From positions 1-64,000 of the forward strand of contig JAPLSA010000011.1 of the NCBI GenBank assembly GCA_026398815.1: a stretch of 64,000 nt of DNA, written 5' to 3'. Shown here in pieces: positions 9,502 through 16,982 of the stretch. This DNA comes from Gammaproteobacteria bacterium (GTDB lineage: Bacteria > Pseudomonadota > Gammaproteobacteria > Nevskiales > Nevskiaceae). Below the pieces are notes generated by a model, which searched no databases, had not been told where the DNA came from, and worked only from the letters and a program-made list of their open reading frames with translations. Numbering within the stretch: the first letter of the stretch is position 1; each line of letters opens with the position of its first letter. The translations under genes were made by a program, and so were the position numbers.

Positions 9502-9744
9502 ATGGTGCTGACCGGCACGCGCCCATACCAGCTCGGCGCTGCCGCCGGACTGAGCCTTTACGTCCAGCCAAATGGCCACAAATGGTGGCGGTTTCGCTAC
9601 TGGTTCTTCGACAAAGAAAAGATGCTGTCCCTCGGCACCTATCCTAAGGTCATTCTGCAAGAAGCCAAGAATCGCCGCGACGCCGCCCGCAAAATGGTGA
9701 TATCCGGCGTTGCCCGCCGCCGCCGGCGCGAAGCGGATCAGTGA
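9502..9744 (+). pseudogene. Truncated P4-type integrase (N-terminal arm-binding domain only)
   Basis: Eighty codons match the N-terminal DUF4102 domain of tyrosine-type integrases: LSLYVQPNGHKWWRFRYW, then EKMLSLGTYPKVILQEAKNRRDAARKMV. Intact relatives run to about 400 residues with an R-H-R-Y catalytic domain. Here the frame ends after about 70 conserved residues with an arginine-rich tail, so it cannot recombine DNA. Its place just behind tRNA-Leu(CAA), in the same direction, marks a decayed integrative element. The frame is open further upstream, but the conserved part starts near the ATG at 9502. Confidence 0.8.
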
Positions 9745-9749
9745 AGAGA

Positions 9750-9779
9750 CTCTGTGCATGTGTACATCGATGCACAGAG
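9750..9779. repeat. Perfect 10-bp inverted repeat at the integrase break
   Basis: CTCTGTGCAT (9750-9759) and ATGCACAGAG (9770-9779) are perfectly complementary around a 10-nt loop GTGTACATCG. It lies 6 nt after the stop of the integrase stub. No clear T-run follows, so it may be a recombination junction rather than a terminator. Confidence 0.7.
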
Positions 9780-9845
9780 CCGCATTGTCATCCAGATCGG
9801 GATGAATGATCCCTGTTCTACTTAGTGGCCACTCTTGCCGCGCTG

Positions 9846-10490
9846 TCAGCCTTTACCAGCCGAGGCGGCATTTTTTTCGGCGTTGAACCCGTCGAAATTT
9901 TCAAAGACACCCATGAAACCAGGCACTGTCTTCTGGCGCGCCCAGTCGCGCTGGAGTTCGCAGTACATCTGCACACGGCTGATTAGCTTTGCACCTGCCT
10001 GCTCCATACGCCGAAGCGCCGCTTCGTGGGCAGCTAACGATGTGCCGCCGACTGCATCGATCGGCACATAGACCTCGTAGCCCTCTTGGATTGCGTCAAT
10101 CGCGGGGAACGTCAGGCAGGCCTCTGTCCAAAGTGCCGTCATGATGAGCTTCTTGCGACCTATTTTCTTTACAGCCTCCTTGAATTCGGCGTCTTCCCAG
10201 CTGTTGATCGAGGTACGGTCATAGGTGGGCAAATGACCAAGCACGGCCTGAAGCTCAGGGATTGGCGGCTTGTTGCGACCGGTTGCGACATTTACGGTCG
10301 AATGAACGATCGGAAGCTTGTAGTTAATCGCCGCCTTGGCAACGCTCGTGATATTGAAAACCAGCTCGTCGCGCGGCATCGAGCGAATCGAAGAAACCTG
10401 GATCGGCTGATAGTCGATGATAATGAAGGCGGAATTCTCAGGCGTCAGAAGGTGGTCGATCTGAGGGTTTCGAGTAGTTTCGGATGTCAT
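9846..10490 (-). CDS. Isochorismatase-like hydrolase (YcaC-type)
   Basis: A protein of 214 residues. The cysteine-hydrolase fold is shown by AFIIIDYQP (Asp26), the segment MTALWTEACLTFPAIDA with the nucleophile Cys125, and GYEVYVPIDAVGGTS. Homologues hydrolyse amides or have unknown substrates; the true substrate is not evident. It is followed on the same strand (upstream in transcription) by a pirin gene. Base composition is visibly less GC-rich than in the flanking chromosome, in line with acquisition with the integrase stub. Confidence 0.88.
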   Translation of the reverse strand: MTSETTRNPQIDHLLTPENSAFIIIDYQPIQVSSIRSMPRDELVFNITSVAKAAINYKLPIVHSTVNVATGRNKPPIPELQAVLGHLPTYDRTSINSWEDAEFKEAVKKIGRKKLIMTALWTEACLTFPAIDAIQEGYEVYVPIDAVGGTSLAAHEAALRRMEQAGAKLISRVQMYCELQRDWARQKTVPGFMGVFENFDGFNAEKNAASAGKG

Positions 10491-10572
10491 AGGCTGTTCT
10501 CCTCTGGTTGTTTCTGGCTTTTGTCGCAGGCAAAGAACACCGCATCTTCCGATTAAGAAGGCACGGCAAGAC

Positions 10573-11442
10573 TTACTGCTTGGCGGCCTGATTAAAACGA
10601 CCGCTGTTGAAATCCTCGATGGCTTGTCGAATTTCTGTCTCGCTGTTCATCACGAACGGGCCATAGCCCACCACGGGCTCGTCGATAGGCTTTCCCGTCA
10701 GGACTAACACAACAGCGTCGCCATCGGCATGAATCGTCGCACTAGTACCTTCACGAGAAAAACGCACAATCTCAGCTTCGCACGCATCCTGCCCCGCAAT
10801 GGTGACGCGCCCCGACAGAACCGCAATCAACGATGTGTGGCCTTCAGGCAGACTGAATGTCACGGTCGTATCCGCATCGAGCCGAACATCCCACATATTT
10901 ATGGGCGTGAACGTGGTCGCCGGTCCTTCGACTCCTTGGAACTTGCCAGCGATGACGCGCGCCCTGCCGCCGTTAAATGGAACGAATGGAATATCGTCAT
11001 TCGTAATCGCCTGATACTTCGCGAGCGTCATCTTGTCCTTGGCGGGAAGATTGACCCAGAGCTGTACCATGCGAAATGGCCCACCCGTCTTCGAGAAACC
11101 GGGCGAGTGGAATTCTTCATGCAGGATGCCGCCCGCAGCCGTCATCCACTGGACATCACCCGCACCAATCGTGCCCCCGCCACCGCTGGAATCCTCATGG
11201 CTGACCTCTCCGTCATAAACGATCGTCACGGTTTCAAAACCGCGATGGGGATGCTGTCCCACGCCGCGCGGCGCGCCACTATTGGGGGCAAATGTATGCG
11301 GCCCCGCATAGTCAAACAACAGGAAAGGGCTCAGTAGTCGGGCGTCACCCTGATAACCAAACAAGGTGCGGACGGGAAAACCGTCTCCAACCCAATGCCC
11401 GTCACCATTGGCATGCAGAATTGCTTCGACAATTTTGCTCAT
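10573..11442 (-). CDS. Pirin family protein
   Basis: A bicupin of 289 residues from the ATG at 11442 (MSKIVEAILHANGDGHW). The N-terminal cupin keeps the pirin metal ligands: HPHRGFET (His64, His66) and GGILHEEFH (His108, Glu110). Bacterial pirins include quercetinase-like dioxygenases and redox sensors; the reaction here is unknown. It is transcribed toward the isochorismatase-like gene and is divergent from an HxlR regulator, which probably controls both. Confidence 0.92.
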   Translation of the reverse strand: MSKIVEAILHANGDGHWVGDGFPVRTLFGYQGDARLLSPFLLFDYAGPHTFAPNSGAPRGVGQHPHRGFETVTIVYDGEVSHEDSSGGGGTIGAGDVQWMTAAGGILHEEFHSPGFSKTGGPFRMVQLWVNLPAKDKMTLAKYQAITNDDIPFVPFNGGRARVIAGKFQGVEGPATTFTPINMWDVRLDADTTVTFSLPEGHTSLIAVLSGRVTIAGQDACEAEIVRFSREGTSATIHADGDAVVLVLTGKPIDEPVVGYGPFVMNSETEIRQAIEDFNSGRFNQAAKQ

Positions 11443-11509
11443 TATGCTCTCATCAGGGCAGCACTTGAAAAAGCTCGGTCGCCGGGGTTTTTTAATTGTG
11501 TTGCAGTGA

Positions 11510-11538
11510 AATATATTCTCATACCAGATATTCAACAA
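11510..11538 (-). promoter_or_regulatory. Promoter for the pirin-isochorismatase genes
   Basis: On the minus strand TTGTTG (complement of 11533-11538) and TATATT (11510-11515) are spaced by 17 bp. The stretch is AT-rich against its surroundings and lies between pirin and the divergent HxlR gene, so it is also a likely place for the regulator to bind. Confidence 0.6.
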
Positions 11539-11562
11539 GTACGATCCTTAAGGATACCGCGA

Positions 11563-11886
11563 ATGGTAAAGCCCAAATCATCATGCCCTGCCGAAGCGAC
11601 GCTTTCTATAATCAACGGACGCTGGAAGCTGATGATTATTCATTATCTTCTTAAAAGAACGCAGCGATTCAACGAACTGCAGCGTCAACTCGGCGGCATA
11701 ACCCACCGCACGCTTGCCAAAACTCTCAAAGAAATGGAGTCTGATCTTCTGTTAGTGCGCCACGATCATCGAGAAGTTCCGCCACGCGTGGAATATTCAC
11801 TCACCGACAGGGGCGCGAGCCTTGAATCGATCCTTGTTGCGATGGAAAACTGGGCCGAACTCAATGCAGAATCTGATCTGAAATGA
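11563..11886 (+). CDS. HxlR-family transcriptional regulator
   Basis: A protein of 107 residues from the ATG at 11563. The winged-helix HxlR pattern is clear: INGRWKLMIIHYLL, RFNELQRQLGGITHRTLAKTLKEME, then RVEYSLTDRG. An in-frame ATG far upstream (11395) lies inside the divergent pirin gene and is rejected. It keeps one cysteine just before the domain (SSCPAEATL), the position used for sensing in some relatives. It probably represses the divergent pirin-isochorismatase pair. Confidence 0.88.
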   Translation: MVKPKSSCPAEATLSIINGRWKLMIIHYLLKRTQRFNELQRQLGGITHRTLAKTLKEMESDLLLVRHDHREVPPRVEYSLTDRGASLESILVAMENWAELNAESDLK

Positions 11887-12539
11887 GTCTACTACTTTCA
11901 TATTTCGAGCATATGCTTTCTAGCAATAGCTCCGGGTCTCGGAATCCATGTGGTGCGATGCTTCCAAATCGTAAATCTGGTTACTCAGAGGCTGGCATCA
12001 GTACCTCGGGACGCGAATAGCTGGCACTTCGCCCCGGTCGGGGCCCTCACGAGAAGGCCGCGCTGAACACGATCATGACCGCGCATCTTGGCGACGCATT
12101 CGAAATGATGGATCGGCGAGTGAAGAAGGGCTTCCCGAAACGAGCCACCTGCTTTTCCCGCGAACGACTTTAGCTTGGCAGGTGATGTGCCATGAGCCCG
12201 TTCCCGCTGAACCCGCCCACCCCGCTGCCGACCGCTCCGGAATCAGGAAGTCATTGTGGCCTCCGGAATATCGTGCTCGACGATCTATCGCTAGACGAGG
12301 CAATGCAGCTTTCCCAATGCAATTCACGCTGTTCGCAGCCCCGCCTGTCCTAGCCCTGCCTCACGGGCCACTGGCTGCCAGCTTGCGGGGTTGCGACGAT
12401 TACCGGCGCAATTGCGGTGGGGGTCGGGCGTTGGCGGGTCGGGCCGTGATGTCGAAAGCGGCCGTCGTGGGGTACCGTCTTCGCTGCTGTCTGCTGCATC
12501 CCTGACGACAAGAACGATCACTGACCGAGGAGACGCCCG
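11887..12539. other. Gene-free stretch at the right end of the island
   Basis: About 650 bases with no supportable gene. Short open frames on both strands lack a recognisable domain. I searched for a second copy of the tRNA-Leu 3' end, which would mark the other attachment site, and did not see one. Composition rises toward the chromosomal GC level in the second half, so the island boundary is probably here. Confidence 0.5.
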
Positions 12540-13016
12540 ATGACCGTCGTGGAACCCCGTCCGCCGTTGCCGCCGTTCACATTGGAAACCGCCACGCAGA
12601 AGGTTCGCCTGGCTGAAGACGCCTGGAATTCGAAGGACCCGCAGCGGGTGTCGCTGGCTTACACACCGGATACCCGCTGGCGCAATCGCAACGAGTTTTT
12701 CGTCGGCCGCAATCAGGTCGTCGAGTTCCTGACCGCGAAGTGGGCGAAGGAAAGTGACTACCGCCTGATCAAGGAACTATGGGCGTTCGGCGAGCAGCGC
12801 ATCGCGGTGCGCTTCGCTTACGAGTGGCACGACCACGCCGGCCACTGGTTCCGCAGCTACGGCAACGAGAACTGGCAGTTCGACGGCCACGGCCTGATGG
12901 CGGTGCGCCACGCCAGCATCAACGATCTGGCGATCGGCGAAGGCGATCGCAAGTTCCACTGGCCGTCCGGCCGGCGCCCGGACGATCACCCGGGCCTGAG
13001 CGCGCTGGGGCTTTAG
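12540..13016 (+). CDS. DUF1348 / NTF2-like family protein
   Basis: A protein of 158 residues. The sequence [36 protein letters not shown], with [22 protein letters not shown] later, matches DUF1348, a small NTF2-fold family of unknown enzymatic role. The last 4 nt overlap the convergent XRE regulator gene. Confidence 0.88.
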   Translation: MTVVEPRPPLPPFTLETATQKVRLAEDAWNSKDPQRVSLAYTPDTRWRNRNEFFVGRNQVVEFLTAKWAKESDYRLIKELWAFGEQRIAVRFAYEWHDHAGHWFRSYGNENWQFDGHGLMAVRHASINDLAIGEGDRKFHWPSGRRPDDHPGLSALGL

Positions 13017-13891
13017 CCTAGGTCCGTCGACGCCGGGTCGCCGGCGAGGGCGCGCAGCAGCGCTTCGCTGGCGGCATCGGCCGGGTACAGGGTTTCGACG
13101 CGCAGGTCTTCGGCGGTCAGGTCGCGCGGCGTGTCGAAGCGCGACAGCATCGCGAACAGCTTCAGGTCCTGGCCGGCGATCCGGAAATGGGTGGCCAGCA
13201 CCGGCGACAGCCGTGCCGTGACATCGACATTGCGGGCAGCGGCGGCGATGCCCGGGAAGCGCAGCACGCGTTCGCGCAGCCGGGCCGACGGCGGATGGTC
13301 GAGCGCTTCCAGCGACAGCCGCGACAGGATGGCGACGATCGCCTCGTCGGCATTGACCACGAAGGCGCGCAGGCCGTCCGGGTGCAGGCTCATCTCGATC
13401 ATGTTGCGCGGGCCGTCGCCGCAGACCCGCGTCCACAGCGCGTCCTCGGTGGTGCCGGCCACTCCCGCTGCGGTGGCGATCATCCGCCGCGTCGCCTCGT
13501 TGGCCATCACCAGGTTCCAGGCGCGGTCGATGACCATCGCCGGGAACGGCTCGTGGTGGCGCAGCATCCGCGCCAGCGCTTCGCGCAGCGGCGTCATGTC
13601 CGGCGCCTCGATGGCCCGCTGGGCGTAGATCGGCGCGAAGCCGGCGGCGATCAGCCAGTCGTTGCGGTCGGCCAGGCCCAGATCCAGCGCTTCGGCCAGG
13701 CGCAGCAGCATCGCCCGGCTCGGCTGCGAGCGGCCGGATTCGAGAAAGCTCAGATGGCGCTGCGACAGCCCGGCCGACAGCGCCAGATCCAGCTGGCTGC
13801 GGCGGCGCTGGCTGCGCGCGCGGCGCAGCGTGTCGCCGAAGCGGCTGCCGACAGCAGCGGCTTCGGCGGGCATCGGGTGGATGGCGTTCAT
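13013..13891 (-). CDS. XRE regulator with MmyB-like ligand-binding domain
   Basis: A protein of 292 residues from the ATG at 13891. An N-terminal helix-turn-helix ([20 protein letters not shown], then [17 protein letters not shown]) is followed by a large domain with [17 protein letters not shown], typical of the MmyB-like family. The start fits the HTH; the longer frame upstream is non-conserved. It is divergent from a small DUF2834 membrane gene and may control it; the ligand is unknown. Confidence 0.9.
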   Translation of the reverse strand: MNAIHPMPAEAAAVGSRFGDTLRRARSQRRRSQLDLALSAGLSQRHLSFLESGRSQPSRAMLLRLAEALDLGLADRNDWLIAAGFAPIYAQRAIEAPDMTPLREALARMLRHHEPFPAMVIDRAWNLVMANEATRRMIATAAGVAGTTEDALWTRVCGDGPRNMIEMSLHPDGLRAFVVNADEAIVAILSRLSLEALDHPPSARLRERVLRFPGIAAAARNVDVTARLSPVLATHFRIAGQDLKLFAMLSRFDTPRDLTAEDLRVETLYPADAASEALLRALAGDPASTDLG

Positions 13892-14014
13892 GAGCAGGAT
13901 TGTGGCGAGCACGCGGCCGGCGCGCGATGACCTGCGAGGTAATTGCAGCGTCGTCTGCCGAAGCCGAGTCTGCAGCCGCCGCCCAACCTGCGGCTCACTT
14001 CCCGGAGATGCACC

Positions 14015-14335
14015 ATGACCCTGCCCCGCCCCGTGCTGCTTGCCATCCTGCTGCCGTTTGCCGTGCTGACCGCCTACGCGCTGAACGCAGTCGGCTACAT
14101 CGGCATCTTCGCCAGCCACCTGCACCCGGCCGGCCTGCAGGTACTCAGCGACCTGGTGATCGCGCTGAGCCTGGTGATGGTCTGGATGGTCGGCGATGCC
14201 CGCAGCCGCGGCATCACCGTCTGGCCCTACCTCATCGCCACGCTGGCGCTCGGCTCGTTCGGGCCGCTGGCCTACCTGCTGATGCGCGGCAGCCGCACCG
14301 GCGCCGGCGCGGCGCCGGTCCGCAACTGGGCCTGA
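14015..14335 (+). CDS. DUF2834 small membrane protein
   Basis: A protein of 106 residues from the ATG at 14015, with GGAG about 8 nt upstream. Three membrane helices are visible, and GYIGIFASH, MVWMVGDARSRGITVWPYL and GSFGPLAYLLMR match DUF2834. Function is unknown. It is 5 nt from the next membrane gene, so the two likely form an operon. Confidence 0.82.
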   Translation: MTLPRPVLLAILLPFAVLTAYALNAVGYIGIFASHLHPAGLQVLSDLVIALSLVMVWMVGDARSRGITVWPYLIATLALGSFGPLAYLLMRGSRTGAGAAPVRNWA

Positions 14336-14340
14336 TCGCG

Positions 14341-14745
14341 ATGCCCGGCCGCTGGCGTGAATGGCTGTTCCTGGCCGGCTACGGCCTGCTGGCTACCCAT
14401 GAGCTGGATGCCGTGCTGCGTGCGGAATGGCGAGTGCTGCCGGGCCTGTCGATGCTCGACGAAGCACTCGCCCGCCCGCTGTTCATCGGGCTGCACGTGC
14501 CGCTGTTCGCGCTGCTGACCGGCTGGATCGGCAGCGCCGAAGCCGGCATCCGGCAGCGCGCACGGCACGGCATCTGCCTGTTCCTCGTCGTGCACGCCGG
14601 CCTGCACCTGCTGTTCGGCGGCCATCGCCACTACGACTTCCACGAGGCCGGCAGCCGCCTGCTGATCTTCGCCGGCGCGCTGTGCGGCCTCGGCTGGCTG
14701 GCCTGGCCGGCAGCGCCAGCGTCGGCGGCGGATCAGAAGTTGTAG
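14341..14745 (+). CDS. Small multi-pass membrane protein (DUF6713-like)
   Basis: A protein of 134 residues with about four hydrophobic segments and the N-terminal phrase GYGLLATHELDAVLRAEWRVLPG, which resembles DUF6713 proteins; I am moderately sure of that family. No enzymatic motif is visible. Its last 13 nt overlap the convergent dcaP gene. Confidence 0.7.
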   Translation: MPGRWREWLFLAGYGLLATHELDAVLRAEWRVLPGLSMLDEALARPLFIGLHVPLFALLTGWIGSAEAGIRQRARHGICLFLVVHAGLHLLFGGHRHYDFHEAGSRLLIFAGALCGLGWLAWPAAPASAADQKL

Positions 14746-16109
14746 CGCGCCGAGAACTGCAGGCGGCTCAGGTCGCCGGACAGGTTGCCGACGGTGTCGC
14801 GGCGGGCGTAGCGGTATTCGGCGCCGAAGGTGATCTTCGGGATCGGCGAATACAGCAGATTGGCGGTGACGCTGCGGACGATGCGGGTCACGCCGCTGCC
14901 GAGCATGGTGCCTTCGCCGGTTTCGCCGACATTCGCGCGGTAGGCCGACAGGGCCAGGTTCGAACGCCACTGATCGTTCCACGGATGTCGCCAGGCGACG
15001 AAGCCGTTGATGATCTCGATCGCGTGCAGCTTGCCGGCCGGGTCGATCACCGCATCGCCCACCGAGTTCAGCGCGAGGTAGCGGCCGATGCCGTCGCCAC
15101 CGCTGAAGGTGAAGCGGAGGTCGTCCTGGCCCCAGAGCGGAATCTTGCCGGCCAGGCTCAGGCCCCAGCCGAGCGAGGAATCATTGCTGCCCGGCACGAA
15201 GCCGCGATCGGTCAGCTGGCGGGCGACGCCGGCCAGCGAATAGTCACCCCAGTGCGCGGTCTTGTAGTTGTAGCGCCAGACGAAGTCCGGCAGCGCGTTG
15301 TCGTTGGTCACGCCGAAGGTGTTGCCGCCGGTCTGCGCCACCGTGGTCTCGCCATTCTCCAGCGCCAGCTGCAGGCCGCCCCAGGTGTAGCGGATCATGG
15401 TCTGGCGGCCGAACACGGTGCCTTCGCTCGGCCAGTTGATCAGGTCGATGATGTCCGGCAGCGCGACCATGTTCTGCATCGTGGTCCAGTCCTGGCCGAT
15501 GCGGAAATTGTCGAAATCGATGTAGCCGAGCCGGAACGCCGGGTTGTAGGCATTGGTCACCGCCTCGTTCGGAGCGCCGGCAAGGGTCTGGGTCAGCTGG
15601 CCGGCGATGAAGTCGATCTCGGTGGTCACGCCGACCTTGTGGCCCAGCACCGTGCCGGAGCCCTTCAGGTAGAGCCGCGTTTCCTTGGCATGCAGATCGT
15701 TGTAGGTGCGCGCATTGCCGGCGCCCGGCGCGGCGACGGCGATCGAGTTCGGAATGAAGGCATCGCGGCCCAGCCCCTGGGCAACCGGACCATCGCTGTA
15801 ACGGCTGATGATCGCGTCGGCCTTCACATAGCCGCCCCAGACCAGCTTGAAGTCGCCGCCATTGCCATTGCCATTGCCGTTGCCATTGCTGGCGGGCGCT
15901 GCCGGTGCGCTGGCGGCGACGGTAGCCGGCGCGGCGGGAGCGCTGGCTGCGGCCGGTGGCCGGGCGGCCAGCTGCTGCTCCAGCGCCTCGATGCGCCGCT
16001 TCAGGTCGGCGATCACGGCGGCGGTATCGTCATCGGCGGCAGCCGGGCCGGCGATCGCACACCCGGCGGCGATCAATGCCACGATGAATCGGCTGCGTGC
16101 TGGGCTCAT
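14733..16109 (-). CDS. dcaP: DcaP-family outer-membrane porin
   Basis: A protein of 458 residues from the ATG at 16109. It has a signal peptide ending near GPAAA, a short coiled coil (VIADLKRRIEALEQQLAAR) of the kind that trimerises DcaP, an Ala/Pro linker with an Asn-Gly repeat, and a beta-barrel ending in the terminal Phe of LQFSARYNF. Motifs such as VWGGYVKADAI, SRFKGSGT-like LYLKGSGTV and FRIGQDWTTMQN fit the family. DcaP porins pass small anionic organic acids. It is divergent from the response regulator of the acetate locus, so it may supply substrate to ActP. Confidence 0.88.
   Translation of the reverse strand: MSPARSRFIVALIAAGCAIAGPAAADDDTAAVIADLKRRIEALEQQLAARPPAAASAPAAPATVAASAPAAPASNGNGNGNGNGGDFKLVWGGYVKADAIISRYSDGPVAQGLGRDAFIPNSIAVAAPGAGNARTYNDLHAKETRLYLKGSGTVLGHKVGVTTEIDFIAGQLTQTLAGAPNEAVTNAYNPAFRLGYIDFDNFRIGQDWTTMQNMVALPDIIDLINWPSEGTVFGRQTMIRYTWGGLQLALENGETTVAQTGGNTFGVTNDNALPDFVWRYNYKTAHWGDYSLAGVARQLTDRGFVPGSNDSSLGWGLSLAGKIPLWGQDDLRFTFSGGDGIGRYLALNSVGDAVIDPAGKLHAIEIINGFVAWRHPWNDQWRSNLALSAYRANVGETGEGTMLGSGVTRIVRSVTANLLYSPIPKITFGAEYRYARRDTVGNLSGDLSRLQFSARYNF
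15859..15888. repeat. Hexanucleotide repeat in the dcaP linker
   Basis: Five tandem units (four CCATTG and one CCGTTG) encode the Asn-Gly run in the linker between the coiled coil and barrel of DcaP. Unit number can vary by slippage without breaking the frame. Confidence 0.9.
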
Positions 16110-16230
16110 TTCCTCACTCCTCGTTGCCTTGTTCGGTATGCCGACAGGGATGCCGGTTGCGGCATCAAGGGCCGCAGCGAAAGGGTGACGACGAGGGGTA
16201 ACCCGGAACATTCACCTTAGGTCGAATCGC

Positions 16231-16240
16231 GACCAAGGTC
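16231..16240 (+). promoter_or_regulatory. GACCAANGTC box upstream of the response regulator
   Basis: GACCAAGGTC lies in the divergent dcaP/response-regulator interval. The same pattern, GACCAANGTC, occurs twice more before the DUF485-actP operon. It is a candidate binding site for the LuxR-type regulator encoded next to it. Confidence 0.45.
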
Positions 16241-16289
16241 GTACGGTGGTGCAATCATGGCCGTCCCGTGCCGGGCGAGGCTGCCGACC

Positions 16290-16982
16290 ATGCTGCGATT
16301 GCTGATTGCCGATGACCATCCGCTGTTCCGCGCCGCGCTGACGGCAGCGGTGGCCGATGCCGTGCCGGGCGCCACCGTCGAGGCCACAGCGTCGATGGCG
16401 GACCTGCTGGCGGCGCTGGAACGGCAGCCGGACTGCGATCTGGTGCTGCTCGATCTGCGGATGCCCGGCAGCAGCGGCTTTTCCTCTCTGATCCAGCTCC
16501 GCGGCCTGCGTCCGGACCTGCCGGTGGCCATCGTCTCGGGCGAGGAAAACCCGCTGGTGGTGCGCCGGGCGATCGATTTCGGCGCCTGCGGCTACATCCC
16601 GAAATCGGCTTCGCTGGCGGTGATCGGCGAAGCCATCCGGGCGCTGCTCGACGGCAACGAATGGCTGCCCGAGGGGCTGGCCGAGGTCGTCGACCAGGGC
16701 GCGGCCGAACAGGCGCTGACCCGCCAGATCGCGACCTTGACGCCGCAGCAGTTCAAGGTGCTGATGGCGCTGGCCGAAGGCCGGCTGAACAAGCAGATCG
16801 GCTACGAGCTGAACGTCACCGAAGCCACCGTCAAGGCCCACGTCACGGCGATCCTGCGCAAGCTCGGGCTGTACCGCCGCACCCAGGCGGCGCTGCTGGC
16901 GCGGCGGCTGCTCGACGCCAGTGCCGACACCCTGACGCCGGCGCTGGACAACACTCAGTCGGACATCGGCGACGACGACTGA
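16290..16982 (+). CDS. crbR: LuxR-type response regulator, CrbR/ErdR-like
   Basis: A protein of 230 residues from the ATG at 16290, with GAGG 9 nt upstream; an ATG at 16257 would add 11 non-conserved residues. The receiver domain has the acidic pair Asp8-Asp9 and phosphoacceptor Asp55 (LVLLDLRMPG). The C-terminal LuxR helix-turn-helix reads LTPQQFKVLMALAEGRLNKQIGYELNVTEATVKAHV. In Vibrio and Pseudomonas, CrbR/ErdR-type regulators activate acs and actP, both found downstream here. The 3' end overlaps the kinase gene by 28 nt, tail to tail. Confidence 0.82.
   Translation: MLRLLIADDHPLFRAALTAAVADAVPGATVEATASMADLLAALERQPDCDLVLLDLRMPGSSGFSSLIQLRGLRPDLPVAIVSGEENPLVVRRAIDFGACGYIPKSASLAVIGEAIRALLDGNEWLPEGLAEVVDQGAAEQALTRQIATLTPQQFKVLMALAEGRLNKQIGYELNVTEATVKAHVTAILRKLGLYRRTQAALLARRLLDASADTLTPALDNTQSDIGDDD

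Noticed and set aside
12073-12327. Short minus-strand frame in the gene-free stretch
   Set aside because: No domain, no ribosome site and poor codon pattern.
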